Shown in pieces: positions 1 through 8,857 of a DNA stretch of 64,000 bases. The translations under genes and the position numbers were made by a program. The number at the start of each line of letters is the position of its first letter. The first letter of the stretch is position 1. Origin of the DNA: CAVSLM01 sp963728895 (GTDB lineage Bacteria; Pseudomonadota; Gammaproteobacteria; JBBQDK01); NCBI GenBank assembly GCA_963728895.1, contig CAVSLM010000005.1, positions 62,001 through 126,000 of the forward strand, in the 5' to 3' direction. The notes beneath the pieces are model-generated. The model made no database searches and was not told the origin of the DNA. It saw nothing but the letters and a program-made list of their open reading frames with translations.

Positions 1-600
1 CATCCGTGCCAGCGCGGCGAGCAGATCCTCGAAACCCTTGACCGGATGCAGCCGTCCCACGCTCACCACCACCAGAGCGTCCTCCGTAACCCCGAGCGCC
101 TGACGCAACGACTGCAGCTCCGCCGCACCCACCGTCTGCGCCGGAGCGGCGAAGTTCCCGATCCAGGCGACGCGTGCCGCGGGCAGGCCGCTGCGGATGA
201 GATAGTCGCAGATGCCCCGGGTATTGCCGACCCAGGCATGGGCATGGCGGTAGCCTTTGAGATCGTAGTAACCGCCGAGGCGGGCGACGTGCACCGGCCG
301 GTTTTTCCTCGGCAGGCGCGTCAGGCGCGTGGCGCGTCCCATATAGGTCTGCACGATGTCCGGTGCGCGGTTGCGCACCAGGTGTCCGATGCGCCAGCGC
401 GAGGGCAGGTCCCAGACGCTGCGCATGGCGGCGTGGGCTTGCGGCACGCCGGCATCGAGCAGGGCGGACACAGCGCCGTCCGCCACATCCAAGGCCAGCA
501 CCGGTGCGCCGCGTGCATGCAGGGCATTCACCAGGCGCACGTAGAAGCGCTCGGCGCCGGCCGCGGCCTTGCCGCCGATGATGTGCACGGATGAGATCAT
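1..600 (-). CDS. Glycosyltransferase family 4, partial (C-terminus outside window)
   Basis: Probably transfers a sugar during lipopolysaccharide core or other surface glycan synthesis on the cytoplasmic face of the inner membrane. The reverse strand reads open for 200 codons from an ATG at 600 to the window edge. The N-terminal GT-B half has a glycine-rich start (IIGGKAAAGAERFYVRL). The donor-domain opening VVVSVGRLHPVKGFEDLL, typical of GT1/GT4 enzymes, follows at about residues 178-195. The C-terminal nucleotide-sugar site is not in the window. It is divergent from another glycosyltransferase and near LPS heptose and Kdo genes, which supports an LPS role. The exact sugar is unknown. Confidence 0.8.
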   Translation of the reverse strand, partial: MISSVHIIGGKAAAGAERFYVRLVNALHARGAPVLALDVADGAVSALLDAGVPQAHAAMRSVWDLPSRWRIGHLVRNRAPDIVQTYMGRATRLTRLPRKNRPVHVARLGGYYDLKGYRHAHAWVGNTRGICDYLIRSGLPAARVAWIGNFAAPAQTVGAAELQSLRQALGVTEDALVVVSVGRLHPVKGFEDLLAALARM

Positions 601-734
601 GTCCGGATGTCACCGCCCCGCTCGGTCGCAGGCCATTCTATCCGCAGGCAGACCCGCGCGTTCCGCTCTATCATGGGCGTGCGCATTGGTCGGCGCGAAT
701 CCATGCGCCGGCGAGACCTCCGAGACCAACGATC

Positions 735-1553
735 ATGACCAAGCTTTCGGTCTTCGTGACCACCTACAACAACGGCCGCACCCTGGCGGCCTGCCTGGAA
801 AGCGTGAAATGGGCCGACGAAATCGTGGTGCTCGATTCCTTCAGCACCGACGAGACTCCGGCCGTGGCCGCGCGTTACGGCGCTTTGATCTCCCAGCATC
901 GGTTTCTCGGCTACGGTCCGCAGAAGCAGCTGGCACTGGAGCGCACGCATCACGATTGGGTACTGCTGCTCGACGCCGACGAGGCGCTGTCGGCCGAGCT
1001 GCAGCGCGAGATCCAGGCCCTGTTGCAGCGCGGGCCCGACGCCGACGGCTACGAGTTGGCGCGCCTGGAGCAGACCTTCTGGCGCATGTGCAGCCCGCGC
1101 GTACGCTTGAACCATTACCTGCGGCTGTTCGACAAACGCAAGGGCAGGGTGAGCGACATGCCGGTGCACGCGGCGCCCAAGGTGGACGGTCGCATCGCGC
1201 GCCTGCAGGCGCCCTTCTACCATTTCGGGGAAACCGACATCCATACCAAGGTCGAGAAGATCAACGGCTACTCCACCGGTCTGGTGCAGTACAAGCGCGC
1301 CCAGCGCGCGCGCGCGAGTCCATGGATCATGGTGTTCTATCCGCCGCTCTATTTCATCCGCAGCTATGTGTTCAAGCGCAACTTCATGAACGGCTGGGCG
1401 GGCTTCATCAACTCGGTAGTGGTGACGTTCTACGTGTTTCTGAAATACGCCAAGCTCTACGAGCAGCGCCAGTTCGAGCGCTACGGCGACCGGCTCATGC
1501 CGGACAAGGCGCCCCCCCTGCCGGCGCAGTACAAGCCGGAGCAGGCGGCCTAG
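735..1553 (+). CDS. Glycosyltransferase family 2 (WaaE/KdtX-like)
   Basis: A 272-residue GT-A glycosyltransferase that likely adds a sugar to the LPS inner core. It opens MTKLSVFVTTYNNGRTLAAC and has the donor and metal-site motif LLLDADEAL near residue 80. The ADEIVVLDSFSTDET segment is typical of WaaE-like beta-glucosyltransferases. The ATG at 735 is chosen because the family N-terminus begins exactly there; the open frame upstream is not conserved-looking. It is divergent from a GT4 gene and 13 bp upstream of a Ca/Na antiporter, so the two may be cotranscribed. The acceptor sugar cannot be told from sequence. Confidence 0.85.
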   Translation: MTKLSVFVTTYNNGRTLAACLESVKWADEIVVLDSFSTDETPAVAARYGALISQHRFLGYGPQKQLALERTHHDWVLLLDADEALSAELQREIQALLQRGPDADGYELARLEQTFWRMCSPRVRLNHYLRLFDKRKGRVSDMPVHAAPKVDGRIARLQAPFYHFGETDIHTKVEKINGYSTGLVQYKRAQRARASPWIMVFYPPLYFIRSYVFKRNFMNGWAGFINSVVVTFYVFLKYAKLYEQRQFERYGDRLMPDKAPPLPAQYKPEQAA

Positions 1554-1566
1554 CGAGACGCGGCCC

Positions 1567-2631
1567 ATGACCCTGCTGCTGTTCGCCGTCGGGCTGCTGA
1601 TGCTGGTGGTGGGCGCGGAGGCTTTGGTGCATGGCGCCTCGCAGCTCGCAGCAAGAATCGGCTGGTCGCCACTGGTCATCGGCCTGACGGTGGTCGCCTA
1701 CGGAACCAGCACGCCCGAGCTGGCCGTCAGCGTGTTCGCAAGCTTCGCCGGGCGGCCCGACGTGGCAGTGGGCAACGTCGTCGGAAGCAACATCTTCAAC
1801 GTGCTGTTCATCCTCGGCATCTCCGCGCTGATCGCACCCCTGGCAGTGTCCCAGCGGCTGGTGCGCCTGGACGTGCCGCTGATGATCGCGGCCTCCGTGG
1901 CCATGTTCCTCATGGGGCTGGACGGCACCATCGGGCGCGGCGACGGCCTGGTCCTCTGCGCGGCGGTGATTGCCTACACCGGCTTCCTGGTGCGTCAGAG
2001 CCGGGGTGAGACGCGGGCGGTGCAGGAGGAATACGCCCACGAGCTGGGGACGGTAGTGGGGACCTGCTGGCGAGACAGCCTGCGGATTGTGGGCGGTATC
2101 GCCCTGCTGGTGCTGGGGTCGCGTTGGCTGGTGGAGGGGGCGGTTGCCTTTGCGCGCCGGCTCGGTGTCAGCGAGCTGGTGATCGGACTCACCATCGTCG
2201 CCGCCGGAACCTCGCTGCCGGAGGTCGCCACATCGGTGGTGGCGAGTCTGCGCGGGGAACGCGACATCGCGGTGGGCAACGTTATTGGCAGCAATCTGTT
2301 CAACATCCTGGCGGTGCTGGGTGCCGCCGCTGCCGTATCGCCGCACGGGGTGGCGGTTTCCAGCACCGCGCTGCACTTCGACATTCCGGTGATGATCGCG
2401 GTGGCGGTGTCGTGCCTGCCGATCTTCTTCACCGGCAACGTGATTGCACGCTGGGAAGGGGCGCTGTTCCTGGCCTACTACGGTGCCTACGGCATCTACC
2501 TGGTGCTCGCCGCCCGGCATCATGCGGCCCTGCAGATCTACGCTACGGCGCTGCTGTGGCTGGCACTTCCGATCACCGTCCTGACGCTGGCGATCGCCAG
2601 CGCCCGCGCTGCGCGTCGCTCGCCGTCGTGA
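1567..2631 (+). CDS. Calcium/sodium antiporter, YrbG family
   Basis: An inner-membrane cation exchanger of the CaCA superfamily, 354 residues, with about ten hydrophobic segments in two inverted repeats. Each half carries the signature alpha-repeat. In the first half it is AYGTSTPELAVSV followed by GNVVGSNIFN. In the second it is AAGTSLPEVATSV followed by GNVIGSNLFN. The conserved acidic residue of each PE pair is the expected ion ligand. It starts 13 bp after the preceding glycosyltransferase and converges on the cyclic-di-GMP gene, whose stop lies 16 bp away. Ion specificity (Ca2+ versus K+) is inferred from family only. Confidence 0.88.
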   Translation: MTLLLFAVGLLMLVVGAEALVHGASQLAARIGWSPLVIGLTVVAYGTSTPELAVSVFASFAGRPDVAVGNVVGSNIFNVLFILGISALIAPLAVSQRLVRLDVPLMIAASVAMFLMGLDGTIGRGDGLVLCAAVIAYTGFLVRQSRGETRAVQEEYAHELGTVVGTCWRDSLRIVGGIALLVLGSRWLVEGAVAFARRLGVSELVIGLTIVAAGTSLPEVATSVVASLRGERDIAVGNVIGSNLFNILAVLGAAAAVSPHGVAVSSTALHFDIPVMIAVAVSCLPIFFTGNVIARWEGALFLAYYGAYGIYLVLAARHHAALQIYATALLWLALPITVLTLAIASARAARRSPS

Positions 2632-2646
2632 ATCCCGGTCGGCGCC

Positions 2647-5600
2647 TCAGGACGCCACCAGCGTGCCGGGCGTTTCGTCCACCGGCGAGGCGGCCTGCGC
2701 ATCGCGGATCACCGCCTCCAGCGGCGCCGGCCTTCCGACGCCGAAGCCCTGCGCATAGTCCACCCCGATGTCGATCAGTGCCTGCAGGGTCTCGGCGTCT
2801 TCCACGAACTCTGCGATGGTGCGTATGCCCATGACGTGGCCTACCTGGTTGATGGCTTCCACCATGGCGCGATCGACGGGTTGGCGAGAGAGGTGGGACA
2901 CGAAGTTTCCGTCGATCTTCAGGTAATCCACCGGCAGGTTCTTCAGGTAGGCGAATGAGGACATGCCGCTGCCGAAATCGTCGAGGGCGAAGCGGCAGCC
3001 GAATGTCTTGAGCTGGTGCATGAACCGTACGGCTTCGGTCAGATTGGCGACCGCCGCGGTCTCGGTGACCTCGAAGCAGATCTTCTGTGCCGGCAATGAC
3101 AGGGCCTCGAGCTGTTCGACGATGTAGGCCCGCATCTGTGCGTCGCCGATCGACTGTCCGGACAGATTGATGGTGCACAGATCCAGCCCCGAAAGCGCGG
3201 CCCGATGCCGGTGCAGGCAGGCGAAGGTGTTGCGCAGCACCCAGCGGTCGACATCGCTCGCCAGGTTGTAGCGTTCCGCGGCCGGGAGGAACGCCCCGGG
3301 CGGAATGCTGCCGCCGTCGTCGCCGAGCATGCGCACCAGCACCTCGAAGCGCAGCCGGCAGCCGGCGGCATCGGGCGCCAGCGGTACGATGGGCTGTGCC
3401 TCCAAGGTCAGGCGGTCCTCGTCGAGCGCCTGACGGATGCGCGAAACCCACTGCATCTCGCCGCGGCGTTCGGTGAGCTGCGCATCATCGCATTGGCACA
3501 GGTGCAAGCGGTTGCGCCCGGCGTCCTTGGCCATGTAGCAGGCGGCGTCGGCGGCACTGAGTGCGCTCGCCAGGTCGGGCGTATCGGCGGTCAGGGAGAC
3601 GACGCCAATGCTCACGCTTACGGAAAAGGTGCGCCCTTCCCAGGTGAATCGGAAGTTCTGCACGACGTCGCGCAACGCGTTGGCAACGAGCAGCGCCTCC
3701 TCGATGGGACAGGACTCCAACAGCAGTCCGAACTCGTCGCCGCCGAGGCGCGCCAGGGTGTCGCTCTGGCGCACTTTGCCGTGGAACAGGGCGGTGAGCT
3801 GGCGCAGCAGCTCATCGCCCGCCATGTGACCGCAGCTGTCGTTGACCACCTTGAACTGGTCGAGGTCCATGTAGCACAGCGCGTGCGTGACACTGTCGCG
3901 CCGGGCGCTGGCCAGAGCCCGCTCCATCAGTCGCTCCAGCTCGCGGCGGTTGGCAAGCCCGGTCAGCGGGTCGTGTGTGGCGAGATAGTCCATCTGCCGC
4001 GCCATGGCGCGCGCCTCGGCGACGTCGCGAAATACCACGACGGCGCCGGTCACCCGGTCGTGCTCGCGGATCGGATTGGCGGAGTACTGCACCGGAAACG
4101 CCTCGCCACCGCGGCGCCACAGCACTTCGCCGTCCGACCAGAAGTTGGTCTCTTCGCGGATGCAGCGCCAGATCAGGCACTCCTCGCGCGGCAGCGCGCA
4201 GCCGTCCTCGCTGCTGTGCTGTGCCAGCGCATGCATATCTCTGCCGAGCAACTCGTCGGGCGAGATCCCGAGCATCTCGCCTGCGGCGCGGTTGGCGAAC
4301 GTGCAGCGCAGCGCCCGATCGACACCGAAGATGCCGTCACTGGTCGACTCCAGCAGCAGGCGGTTGTAGGCGCTGAGCCGGTGGAGTGTCGCCTCCGAGC
4401 GGCGCCGCTGGGTGATGTCGATGAAGTTGACCACCGCGCCGATGATCTGCCCGTCCTTGTACACGGGGCGCGACCACCATTCCACCGGGAAGCTGGTGCC
4501 GTCGGCGCGCCAGTGCACCTCGCGATCGGAATGCGCGCTCTTGCCGTTCCTGGTGGCATTGCCCACCGTGCACGCGGCCTGCGGGAAGGGGGTCCCGTCG
4601 GCAAAGCTGTGATGAATCAGCTCGTGCATGTTGCGTCCCAGCAGCTCCTCCTCGCGCGCATAGCCCAGCATGCGCAGGCAGGCCGCGTTGACGAAGGTGC
4701 ATCTGCCTCCGAGATCCGCGCCGAATATGGCCTCCGCCGAGTGATCCAGCAGCAGGCGCACCTGCTCCTCGCGTTCGCGCCGGCTGGCCTCGGCCGCCTC
4801 GTGCTGGCGCTCCAGCACATGGCGGTGCACGGCGATGGCGGCTTCGTGGGCCAGCGCCTGGATCAGGGAACGCTCGTAGTCGCCGTAGCGCACCGCATGC
4901 CGGATGTGCATCGCGACGATCACCCCGATCACATTGCCGTCCACGCGCAGGGGCGTTGCGAGCACCGAGCGCGCCTTGAAGTGATCGCGCATGGTGGAGC
5001 AGACGCGCGGGTCGGTGGCGACCTCGGGCACGGTCACCGTGGCGTTTTCCCGGAACACCCAGGTCGCCACGGTAGGATGATCGAGCGGCACTCGGAAGTG
5101 CCCCTGCGGCTCGTAGGATGCACCGGTGCGTCCCACCGCCAGCAGCGCGTTCGCATTCGGCTCGTACAGCAACAGGATGACCTGGTCGCACTCGAGCGCA
5201 CGCCGGCACACGCCGACGACCTCCACGATGGTCTCGCCCAGTGCGCTGCGCCTGCCGACAGTGCCGGTCATGCGGGCGCCGATCTGCAGGATGGTCCGGT
5301 GCCAGTCCAGGCTCTGCAGCAGCGTGCGGTAGCCGGTCGTGAGCACGCCGAGCTCGTCGGTGGAACGCGGCAGAAGCGTACTCTCACTCGCCACCGCCGG
5401 CAGCGGGCCGCGACGGATCAGACTTTCGAGCGGCTGCAACGACTGCCGGAAGCTGTGCACGAACATGATGCTGCCGAGGACCGCCAGCACCTCCAGCGTG
5501 AGCCAGACCCAGAACGTCTCGAGCGTGAAATAGCCGGTGCGCGTCCAGTAGTACTGCACCAGCATGGTGTCGATCAGCAGCGGCACCAGCGCGCCGATCA

Positions 5601-6162
5601 GGAATACCTTGGTCTTGACCGTGACGTGGGGGCGTTGCAGCGGGAGCGCCGAGGCCACCTGCCCGAACAGGTCGAGGATGCGGAAGAACAGGGGCAGGCC
5701 GACGATGATGGAAACGCAGAGGGCGACGAGATGGATGCGGAACCAGTGAACGGGTGTGGCGTCGAAGCCGGAGAAGAAACGCGCGCTGAGCAGCACCGAG
5801 CTCGGTGCCTGAAGCAGGTAGAGCAGGAACATGCCCCAGAAGTGCCGTGGAAAGCGGCTCAGACAGGCCTCGACGCGCTCCAGGTCGGTCCGCTCCGGAT
5901 TGCGCAGGAACTTCTCCACCGGGTGGCATAGCCGGCGGAAATACCACAGCGCGAAGGCCAGCCAGGCCAGCACGAAAACCGGTTCGCCGGGCGTGGTCAG
6001 GAGCTCGGCCATCTGCCGCGGAGTGAACATCCCGATGAACAACAGGAACGTCAGCCCGAAGACCGGTGGTACGGTCCAGGCGATCAGGATCAGCCGCTGG
6101 AAGCGGCGCCGGAAATCCTGGGCTGGGAGCACGCCGCGGGGCGAACGGGAAGCTTCTGCCAT
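2647..6162 (-). CDS. Membrane-anchored GAF-PAS-PAS-GGDEF-EAL cyclic-di-GMP enzyme
   Basis: A large sensor (1171 residues) predicted to make and/or break cyclic-di-GMP. About six hydrophobic segments lie within residues 20-270, followed by a GAF domain (about 310-460) and two PAS domains (about 470-700). The GGDEF domain has an intact RLGGDEF near 805. An RxxD inhibitory site (RQSD) sits five residues before GGDEF, so product inhibition is likely. The C-terminal EAL domain shows EVLVR in place of EALVR and a conserved DDFGSG near 1061, so hydrolysis looks possible. The ATG at 6162 is preferred over an in-frame start at 6393, because the extra 77 residues run through a tandem DNA repeat. Signal and output are unknown. 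Confidence 0.88.
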   Translation of the reverse strand: MAEASRSPRGVLPAQDFRRRFQRLILIAWTVPPVFGLTFLLFIGMFTPRQMAELLTTPGEPVFVLAWLAFALWYFRRLCHPVEKFLRNPERTDLERVEACLSRFPRHFWGMFLLYLLQAPSSVLLSARFFSGFDATPVHWFRIHLVALCVSIIVGLPLFFRILDLFGQVASALPLQRPHVTVKTKVFLIGALVPLLIDTMLVQYYWTRTGYFTLETFWVWLTLEVLAVLGSIMFVHSFRQSLQPLESLIRRGPLPAVASESTLLPRSTDELGVLTTGYRTLLQSLDWHRTILQIGARMTGTVGRRSALGETIVEVVGVCRRALECDQVILLLYEPNANALLAVGRTGASYEPQGHFRVPLDHPTVATWVFRENATVTVPEVATDPRVCSTMRDHFKARSVLATPLRVDGNVIGVIVAMHIRHAVRYGDYERSLIQALAHEAAIAVHRHVLERQHEAAEASRREREEQVRLLLDHSAEAIFGADLGGRCTFVNAACLRMLGYAREEELLGRNMHELIHHSFADGTPFPQAACTVGNATRNGKSAHSDREVHWRADGTSFPVEWWSRPVYKDGQIIGAVVNFIDITQRRRSEATLHRLSAYNRLLLESTSDGIFGVDRALRCTFANRAAGEMLGISPDELLGRDMHALAQHSSEDGCALPREECLIWRCIREETNFWSDGEVLWRRGGEAFPVQYSANPIREHDRVTGAVVVFRDVAEARAMARQMDYLATHDPLTGLANRRELERLMERALASARRDSVTHALCYMDLDQFKVVNDSCGHMAGDELLRQLTALFHGKVRQSDTLARLGGDEFGLLLESCPIEEALLVANALRDVVQNFRFTWEGRTFSVSVSIGVVSLTADTPDLASALSAADAACYMAKDAGRNRLHLCQCDDAQLTERRGEMQWVSRIRQALDEDRLTLEAQPIVPLAPDAAGCRLRFEVLVRMLGDDGGSIPPGAFLPAAERYNLASDVDRWVLRNTFACLHRHRAALSGLDLCTINLSGQSIGDAQMRAYIVEQLEALSLPAQKICFEVTETAAVANLTEAVRFMHQLKTFGCRFALDDFGSGMSSFAYLKNLPVDYLKIDGNFVSHLSRQPVDRAMVEAINQVGHVMGIRTIAEFVEDAETLQALIDIGVDYAQGFGVGRPAPLEAVIRDAQAASPVDETPGTLVAS

Positions 6163-6311
6163 AGGTGACGTCGTGCTTGCCTGTCCCGGTCCGGAAGCGA
6201 GCGGTCGTGACCAAAAAAGGCAAGGGCCGTGGGAACTTGTGAGGCCCACATCGGCCGTCGGGAGGGCTTCTTTAGCACCTCGAAGCCGCCCAATCGCCGT
6301 GCCCATGACGC

Positions 6312-6402
6312 CGCGCAGGGGCGGTTTGCGAACCACTCCACAACTCGCATTCGCCGCCCAGGGGCGGCTTGCGAACCGCTCCACAACTCGCATTCGCCGC
6401 GC
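6312..6402. repeat. Two tandem REP-like units
   Basis: Two near-identical units of about 40-45 bp lie head to tail. Each holds GCGAACC(A/G)CTCCACAACTCG followed by CATTCGCCG. They sit between the heptosyltransferase-like gene and the cyclic-di-GMP gene. The core GCGAACCGCTCC is echoed at about 18488 and 21185. This is a repetitive extragenic palindrome-type repeat; no transposase is nearby. Confidence 0.6.
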
Positions 6403-6414
6403 CGGCGTGCCACC

Positions 6415-7474
6415 TCAGATGCCCGGTGGGGCGCCCTGCGCCTGCAGCGTCTCCAGGACGAGTTGCGGTGTGATGGCGCTCATGCAGGCGTGCCCGTTCG
6501 GGCAGGTCTTGGCATAGCAGTTGATGCAGGGCAGCGCAGCAGCCTGCAGGGTGGTGACCGCAGCGCCCAGGGGCTTGACCCGCGCGGGGTCGGTCGGCCC
6601 GCAGATCACCAGGAGCGGCCGGCCGGTGGCCGAAGCGACGTGGGCGGTGCCGGTATCGTTTGCCACCATCAGCCGTGCGCCTTCGCAGATCGGGACGATG
6701 TCGAGAATTTCGGTACGTCCCGCGAGATCGATCAGCCACGGGCCGGCGCACAGTGCGGCGATGCGCCGGCACTCGTCGATCTCGTCCGGACCGCCGATGA
6801 CAGCGATCCGTTGCAGCCCTTGCCTGTGCAGCGCCTGCGCCAGCGCTGCATAACGTTCCGCACCCCAGCGCTTCAGGTACCCGGCGGCCTGCGAGCCGGG
6901 AAACAGCACAGCGTAGGTGCCGGCGGTGAGCCCGTTTGCCCTCATGAGCTCGCCGGCCCGCTCCCGGTTGCGCGCGGGTATGTGCAGCACCGGGCGCTCG
7001 GTATGCGTCGGGATGCCACCGGCCTGAAGTGCGGCACGCATGCGATCGAAGCCGTGCGCGGTGCGCGGCAGGTCTACAGGCTGGACGTTGTAGGGGAACT
7101 CGCGGTTGTTGCCGATGCGATAGCGGATCTGACGCCCGCCGAGCCACAGCAGGCTGAGCAGAATTCGCGAGCGGTCGGTGGCCTGCAGGTCGATCACCAG
7201 ATCGTAGCGCCCGGCGCGCACTTCGTGCAGCCACTCACGGGCGGCGGCGAGCGGTCGGTGCGCCGCGCACCTCGGGAGCGAACACCCGATGGAAGCGAGG
7301 ATCACCGCGCAGCAGCCCCGCCCACGCCGGCAGCGTGTTCAGGTCCAGCACCCGGCCGGGGAATGCCCGGTGGATATCCTCGAACAGCGCGGTGGCCATC
7401 ACCACATCGCCCATGGCACTCCACTTGAGCACCAGGATGCGCTCGACATCGTCGCGCGCCGGCAGGTCTATCAT
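6415..7474 (-). pseudogene. GT9 heptosyltransferase-like protein, one frameshift
   Basis: A glycosyltransferase family 9 gene (ADP-heptose:LPS heptosyltransferase type) for inner-core LPS. The N-terminal part starts at ATG 7474, 4 bp after the acyltransferase stop, and reads ILVLKWSAMGDVVMATALFE, the typical GT9 opening. The reading then shifts frame between about 7237 and 7265. It resumes with GRYDLVIDLQATDRSRIL and continues through VLFPGSQA and MVANDTGTAHVASATGRP (donor site) to a stop at 6415. The 1060-nt span is one base more than a whole number of codons, as one inserted base would give. Either the gene is broken or the assembly has an error. The heptose position is unknown. Confidence 0.8.
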
Positions 7475-7478
7475 CACT

Positions 7479-8414
7479 TCAGGCGCGCGCATATACGTCC
7501 GGCGTGCCTTCCGGGCGGGTCTTGAAGCGCCGATGTACCCAAAGATACTGTTCCGGCATCTGCACGATCCAGCTCTCGATGAGTGCATTGATGCGACGGG
7601 TGTCCTGCTCGGCACTGGCGCCCGGGAAGTCCTCGAGCGCCGGGCACACCACCAGGCGATAGCCCGAGCCGTCCGCCAGGCGCTGTTGATAAAAGGGCAC
7701 CACGGGCGCACCGCTCATGCGCGCCAGGCGCGAGGTGGCGGTGATCGTGGCGGCCGGAACGCCAAAGAAGGGCACGAAGATGCTGTGCTCGCGCCCGTAG
7801 TTCTGGTCTGGGGCATACCACACCGGCAGGTTGTGGCGCAGGCTGCGCACCATGGCGCGGATGTCACCGCGGGCGATGACCGTGCCGTGGGCGGCGAAGC
7901 GGTCGCGCCCGCGCTTCATGACGGCGTCGAACAGCGCGTTCTTGTGGTCGCGATACATGGCGGTCATGGGCACTTCGAGCGAGAGCAGCGTGGCCCCGAT
8001 CTCCAGGGTGGTGAAGTGCCCGCTCAGCAGGATGGCGCCCTTTCCGGCGCGCAGCGCCGCGTGCAGATGCTCCACGCCCTCCACGTGCGAAAGCCGGCGT
8101 AGCCGCTGCGGAGAGGCGAACCAGCACAGCGCCATTTCCATCATGCTCATCCCCAGAGAGGCGAAATGTCCTTGCAGGATGGTGTCGCGCTGCTGCGGTG
8201 TGTGGTCGGGAAAGCATAGGCGCAGGTTGACGATGGCAATCTCGCGGCGGCGCCTGCCGAGGACGCCCATCAGTCGCCCGAAGCCCCGCCCGAGCGCCAT
8301 CTGCGCAGGGTAGGGAAGCTGCGCGGCGAGCCAGCCGACGCCCAGCAGGACCCAGGTCAGCCAGTAGCGCGGAGAGAGAAGCCGCCAGGAGAAAATCGTA
8401 TGGACGGTACTCAC
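7479..8414 (-). CDS. Lipid A biosynthesis lauroyl/myristoyl acyltransferase (LpxL/HtrB family)
   Basis: An inner-membrane acyltransferase (311 residues) that adds a secondary acyl chain to Kdo2-lipid IVA. After one N-terminal hydrophobic stretch (WLTWVLLGVGWLAAQL) it has the HX4E catalytic motif in LLSGHFTTLEIG, and WYAPDQNYG and PAATITATSRLA segments typical of LpxL/LpxM. The start is taken at GTG 8414, because the in-frame extension to 8645 runs through a REP-like intergenic repeat. It is the first gene of a minus-strand pair with the GT9 gene. Whether it is LpxL, LpxM or LpxP is not decided by sequence alone. Confidence 0.85.
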   Translation of the reverse strand: MSTVHTIFSWRLLSPRYWLTWVLLGVGWLAAQLPYPAQMALGRGFGRLMGVLGRRRREIAIVNLRLCFPDHTPQQRDTILQGHFASLGMSMMEMALCWFASPQRLRRLSHVEGVEHLHAALRAGKGAILLSGHFTTLEIGATLLSLEVPMTAMYRDHKNALFDAVMKRGRDRFAAHGTVIARGDIRAMVRSLRHNLPVWYAPDQNYGREHSIFVPFFGVPAATITATSRLARMSGAPVVPFYQQRLADGSGYRLVVCPALEDFPGASAEQDTRRINALIESWIVQMPEQYLWVHRRFKTRPEGTPDVYARA

Positions 8415-8857
8415 GGGTGCCGGTGTCAAATTCGCGCAGTATACGTTGCGGCCGCGGCACGACCCAAGCCGCCATGTCCTCAGCGGGCCTATCGCCTGTC
8501 GTGACCGCCTGCGAGAACCGAGCACCTGAACGGGGCTCCCATGCTCACGGGTTTGAAAGACGGCGGCGCTACGCGCCGCAAGATCGCGGTGCGCAGCCCC
8601 GCTCCCACGGGCGGTGTGCCGTGCACGGCAGGTTTGAAACGACACTGGGCAGTGTTTCCGCCCCGAGCGTGCTGCCGCCGGTGGGTGCTTCCACCTGTGG
8701 GAGGTTCCACTGTGGGAGCGTCGCTCCCGGCGGCGCGACGGCGGCCCGCAGGGCCGCGCTCATGCCCCTGACCTCGCACGCTCCGGATTGCAGAGAAACA
8801 GGGGCCTGGAAGCGCTGTGCTATCATCCGCCGCACATCGCACTGACGCGTTTTTTCC
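8415..8857. other. 443-bp divergent intergenic region filled by a REP/BIME repeat
   Basis: The space between the divergent acyltransferase and hldE genes. Most of it (about 8520-8775) is a copy of the dispersed GTGGGAGCG-type inverted repeat pair. The remaining flanks of about 100 bp on each side must hold the promoters for both directions; no strong -35/-10 pair was recognised. No open frame here looks coding. Confidence 0.5.
8520..8775 (-). repeat. BIME-like pair of inverted REP units
   Basis: Two palindromic units in opposite orientation separated by a spacer. One reads GTGCGCAGCCCCGCTCCCAC (about 8589-8608). The other reads GTGGGAGCGTCGCTCCCGGC (about 8720-8739) followed by GGCGCGACGGCGGCCCGCAG. 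The same composite, in the opposite orientation, is at 18140-18340 and 20938-21120. Single units occur at about 12660 and 34118. Confidence 0.7.

Noticed and set aside
3205..5931. A 908-codon open frame on the plus strand
   Set aside because: It is antisense to the well-supported GGDEF-EAL gene with its full set of motifs; composition is a GC-rich shadow with no family features.
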